A stretch of DNA of 64,000 nucleotides, from NCBI GenBank assembly GCA_014843695.1, contig CM026395.1, positions 53,344,496-53,408,495 of the forward strand. Reading direction: 5' to 3'. Below, one piece after another: positions 63,563-64,000 of the stretch (the first letter of the stretch is position 1; each line of letters starts with the position of its first letter). Below the pieces are notes generated by a model. The model saw nothing but the letters and a program-made list of their open reading frames with translations, searched no databases and had not been told where the DNA came from. The position numbers and the translations under genes were made by a program. Source of the DNA: Archivesica marissinica. Lineage: Eukaryota > Mollusca > Bivalvia > Venerida > Vesicomyidae.

Positions 63563-64000
63563 ATGGTCACAGTTACCGAACTGCGATTGGAAGCTCACGA
63601 GTTGGGTATTCGTGGGAGATCGAGGCTCAAGAAACGAGACCTCTTAGAGGCGATCGCGAAAATTCGCACCGCCGAATACGCGAGACGTCTCCGGCGGGCG
63701 GCAAAGACGGGGCGATTCCCGCGCTCAGGAGATATAACCCTCTTAAAAAGGCCCAGCATGTCCGTGAGGTGGGGCAGCTCAAGGCCGAAGTTGATGCAGC
63801 ACTGCGGGTCGAGAAGTACACCACCCAGGTCGCGAGGCGAGAGCGCCTGCCGCATCTCCGCAAGATCACGGAACGCCAGAGGAGACCACATCTACACGGC
63901 CTGACTAAGGACTCGAAAGAACCCCTAGCTCGCGCGATCGCGAGAGAAGGTCCCGAAATTCTTCGCGCGAAGCTAGCGGAATATACATTCGACCTGGACA
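63563..64000 (+). pseudogene. SAP-like small ORF, frameshifted, runs off the right edge
   Basis: ATG at 63563 opens a frame whose first 35 residues (VTELRLEAHELGIRGRSRLK then RDLLEAI) have the helix-turn-helix spacing and Leu/Gly pattern of SAP or Rho-N type nucleic-acid-binding motifs, followed by a very basic helix (RRLRRAAK). After about 63710 the frame that stays protein-like changes: frame 1 is open from there to base 64000, charged and helical (KAEVDAALRVEKYTTQVARR) with a second LTKDSKEPLARAI element. One base has probably been lost or gained near 63705-63715. The base composition is far more CpG-rich than in the rest of the window. The function is unknown; a transposon or virus-derived origin is inferred only from context. 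Confidence 0.45.

Overview
The window is eukaryotic nuclear DNA. It is AT-rich, its two recognisable genes are split by long GT-AG introns, and most of it is minisatellite, SINE, MITE and LINE sequence. Dispersed elements of this style (tRNA-derived SINEs, TTAA-flanked MITEs with a 'gatcagg-ctctatg' core) point to a marine invertebrate, probably a heterodont bivalve. That is inference from repeat style, not from a marker gene.

Two protein genes could be rebuilt exon by exon, with phases that close exactly. (1) An LPCAT1/2-like lysophosphatidylcholine acyltransferase lies on the minus strand from the start codon at 24608 down to 1792, and its 3' half runs off the left edge. Its third coding exon exists in two versions (12473-12693 and 10643-10863). 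Both are 221 nt, have the same phase and carry the HX4D catalytic motif; the reading frame allows exactly one of them per mRNA. (2) A complete CENP-L gene (kinetochore CCAN subunit) lies on the plus strand, 29658-60585, with ten coding exons summing to 984 nt (327 codons plus stop). The two genes are divergently arranged about 5 kb apart.

Layout: 1-7.6 kb, LPCAT exons 4-8 among 22-48 bp minisatellites, a foldback and SINEs. 7.6-12.7 kb, exon 4 and the duplicated exon 3 pair. 12.8-22.4 kb, one large intron holding MITEs and a 6.8 kb array of a 32 bp unit. 22.4-24.7 kb, LPCAT exons 2 and 1 and the promoter side. 24.7-29.6 kb, intergenic SINEs and a 0.3 kb GTGC microsatellite. 29.6-60.6 kb, CENPL, whose introns are swollen by 82, 63, 30, 24, 65, 27, 31, 35 and 54 bp arrays, hAT-like remnants and a LINE nested in a SINE. 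60.6-63 kb, mostly unrecognised sequence plus a piggyBac-type MITE with an amplified end. 63.0-64.0 kb, a compositionally distinct, intron-free block with a Cys-rich ORF and a SAP-like ORF, both apparently frameshifted, running off the right edge.

The recurrent oddity is that several minisatellites have an exon-intron junction inside their repeat unit (LPCAT exons 3B, 7 and 8; CENPL exons 4 and 8), so true splice sites sit at the edge of arrays of decoy or relic copies. The long open reading frames at 14.8-21.6 kb and in several other arrays are stop-free satellite, not genes.
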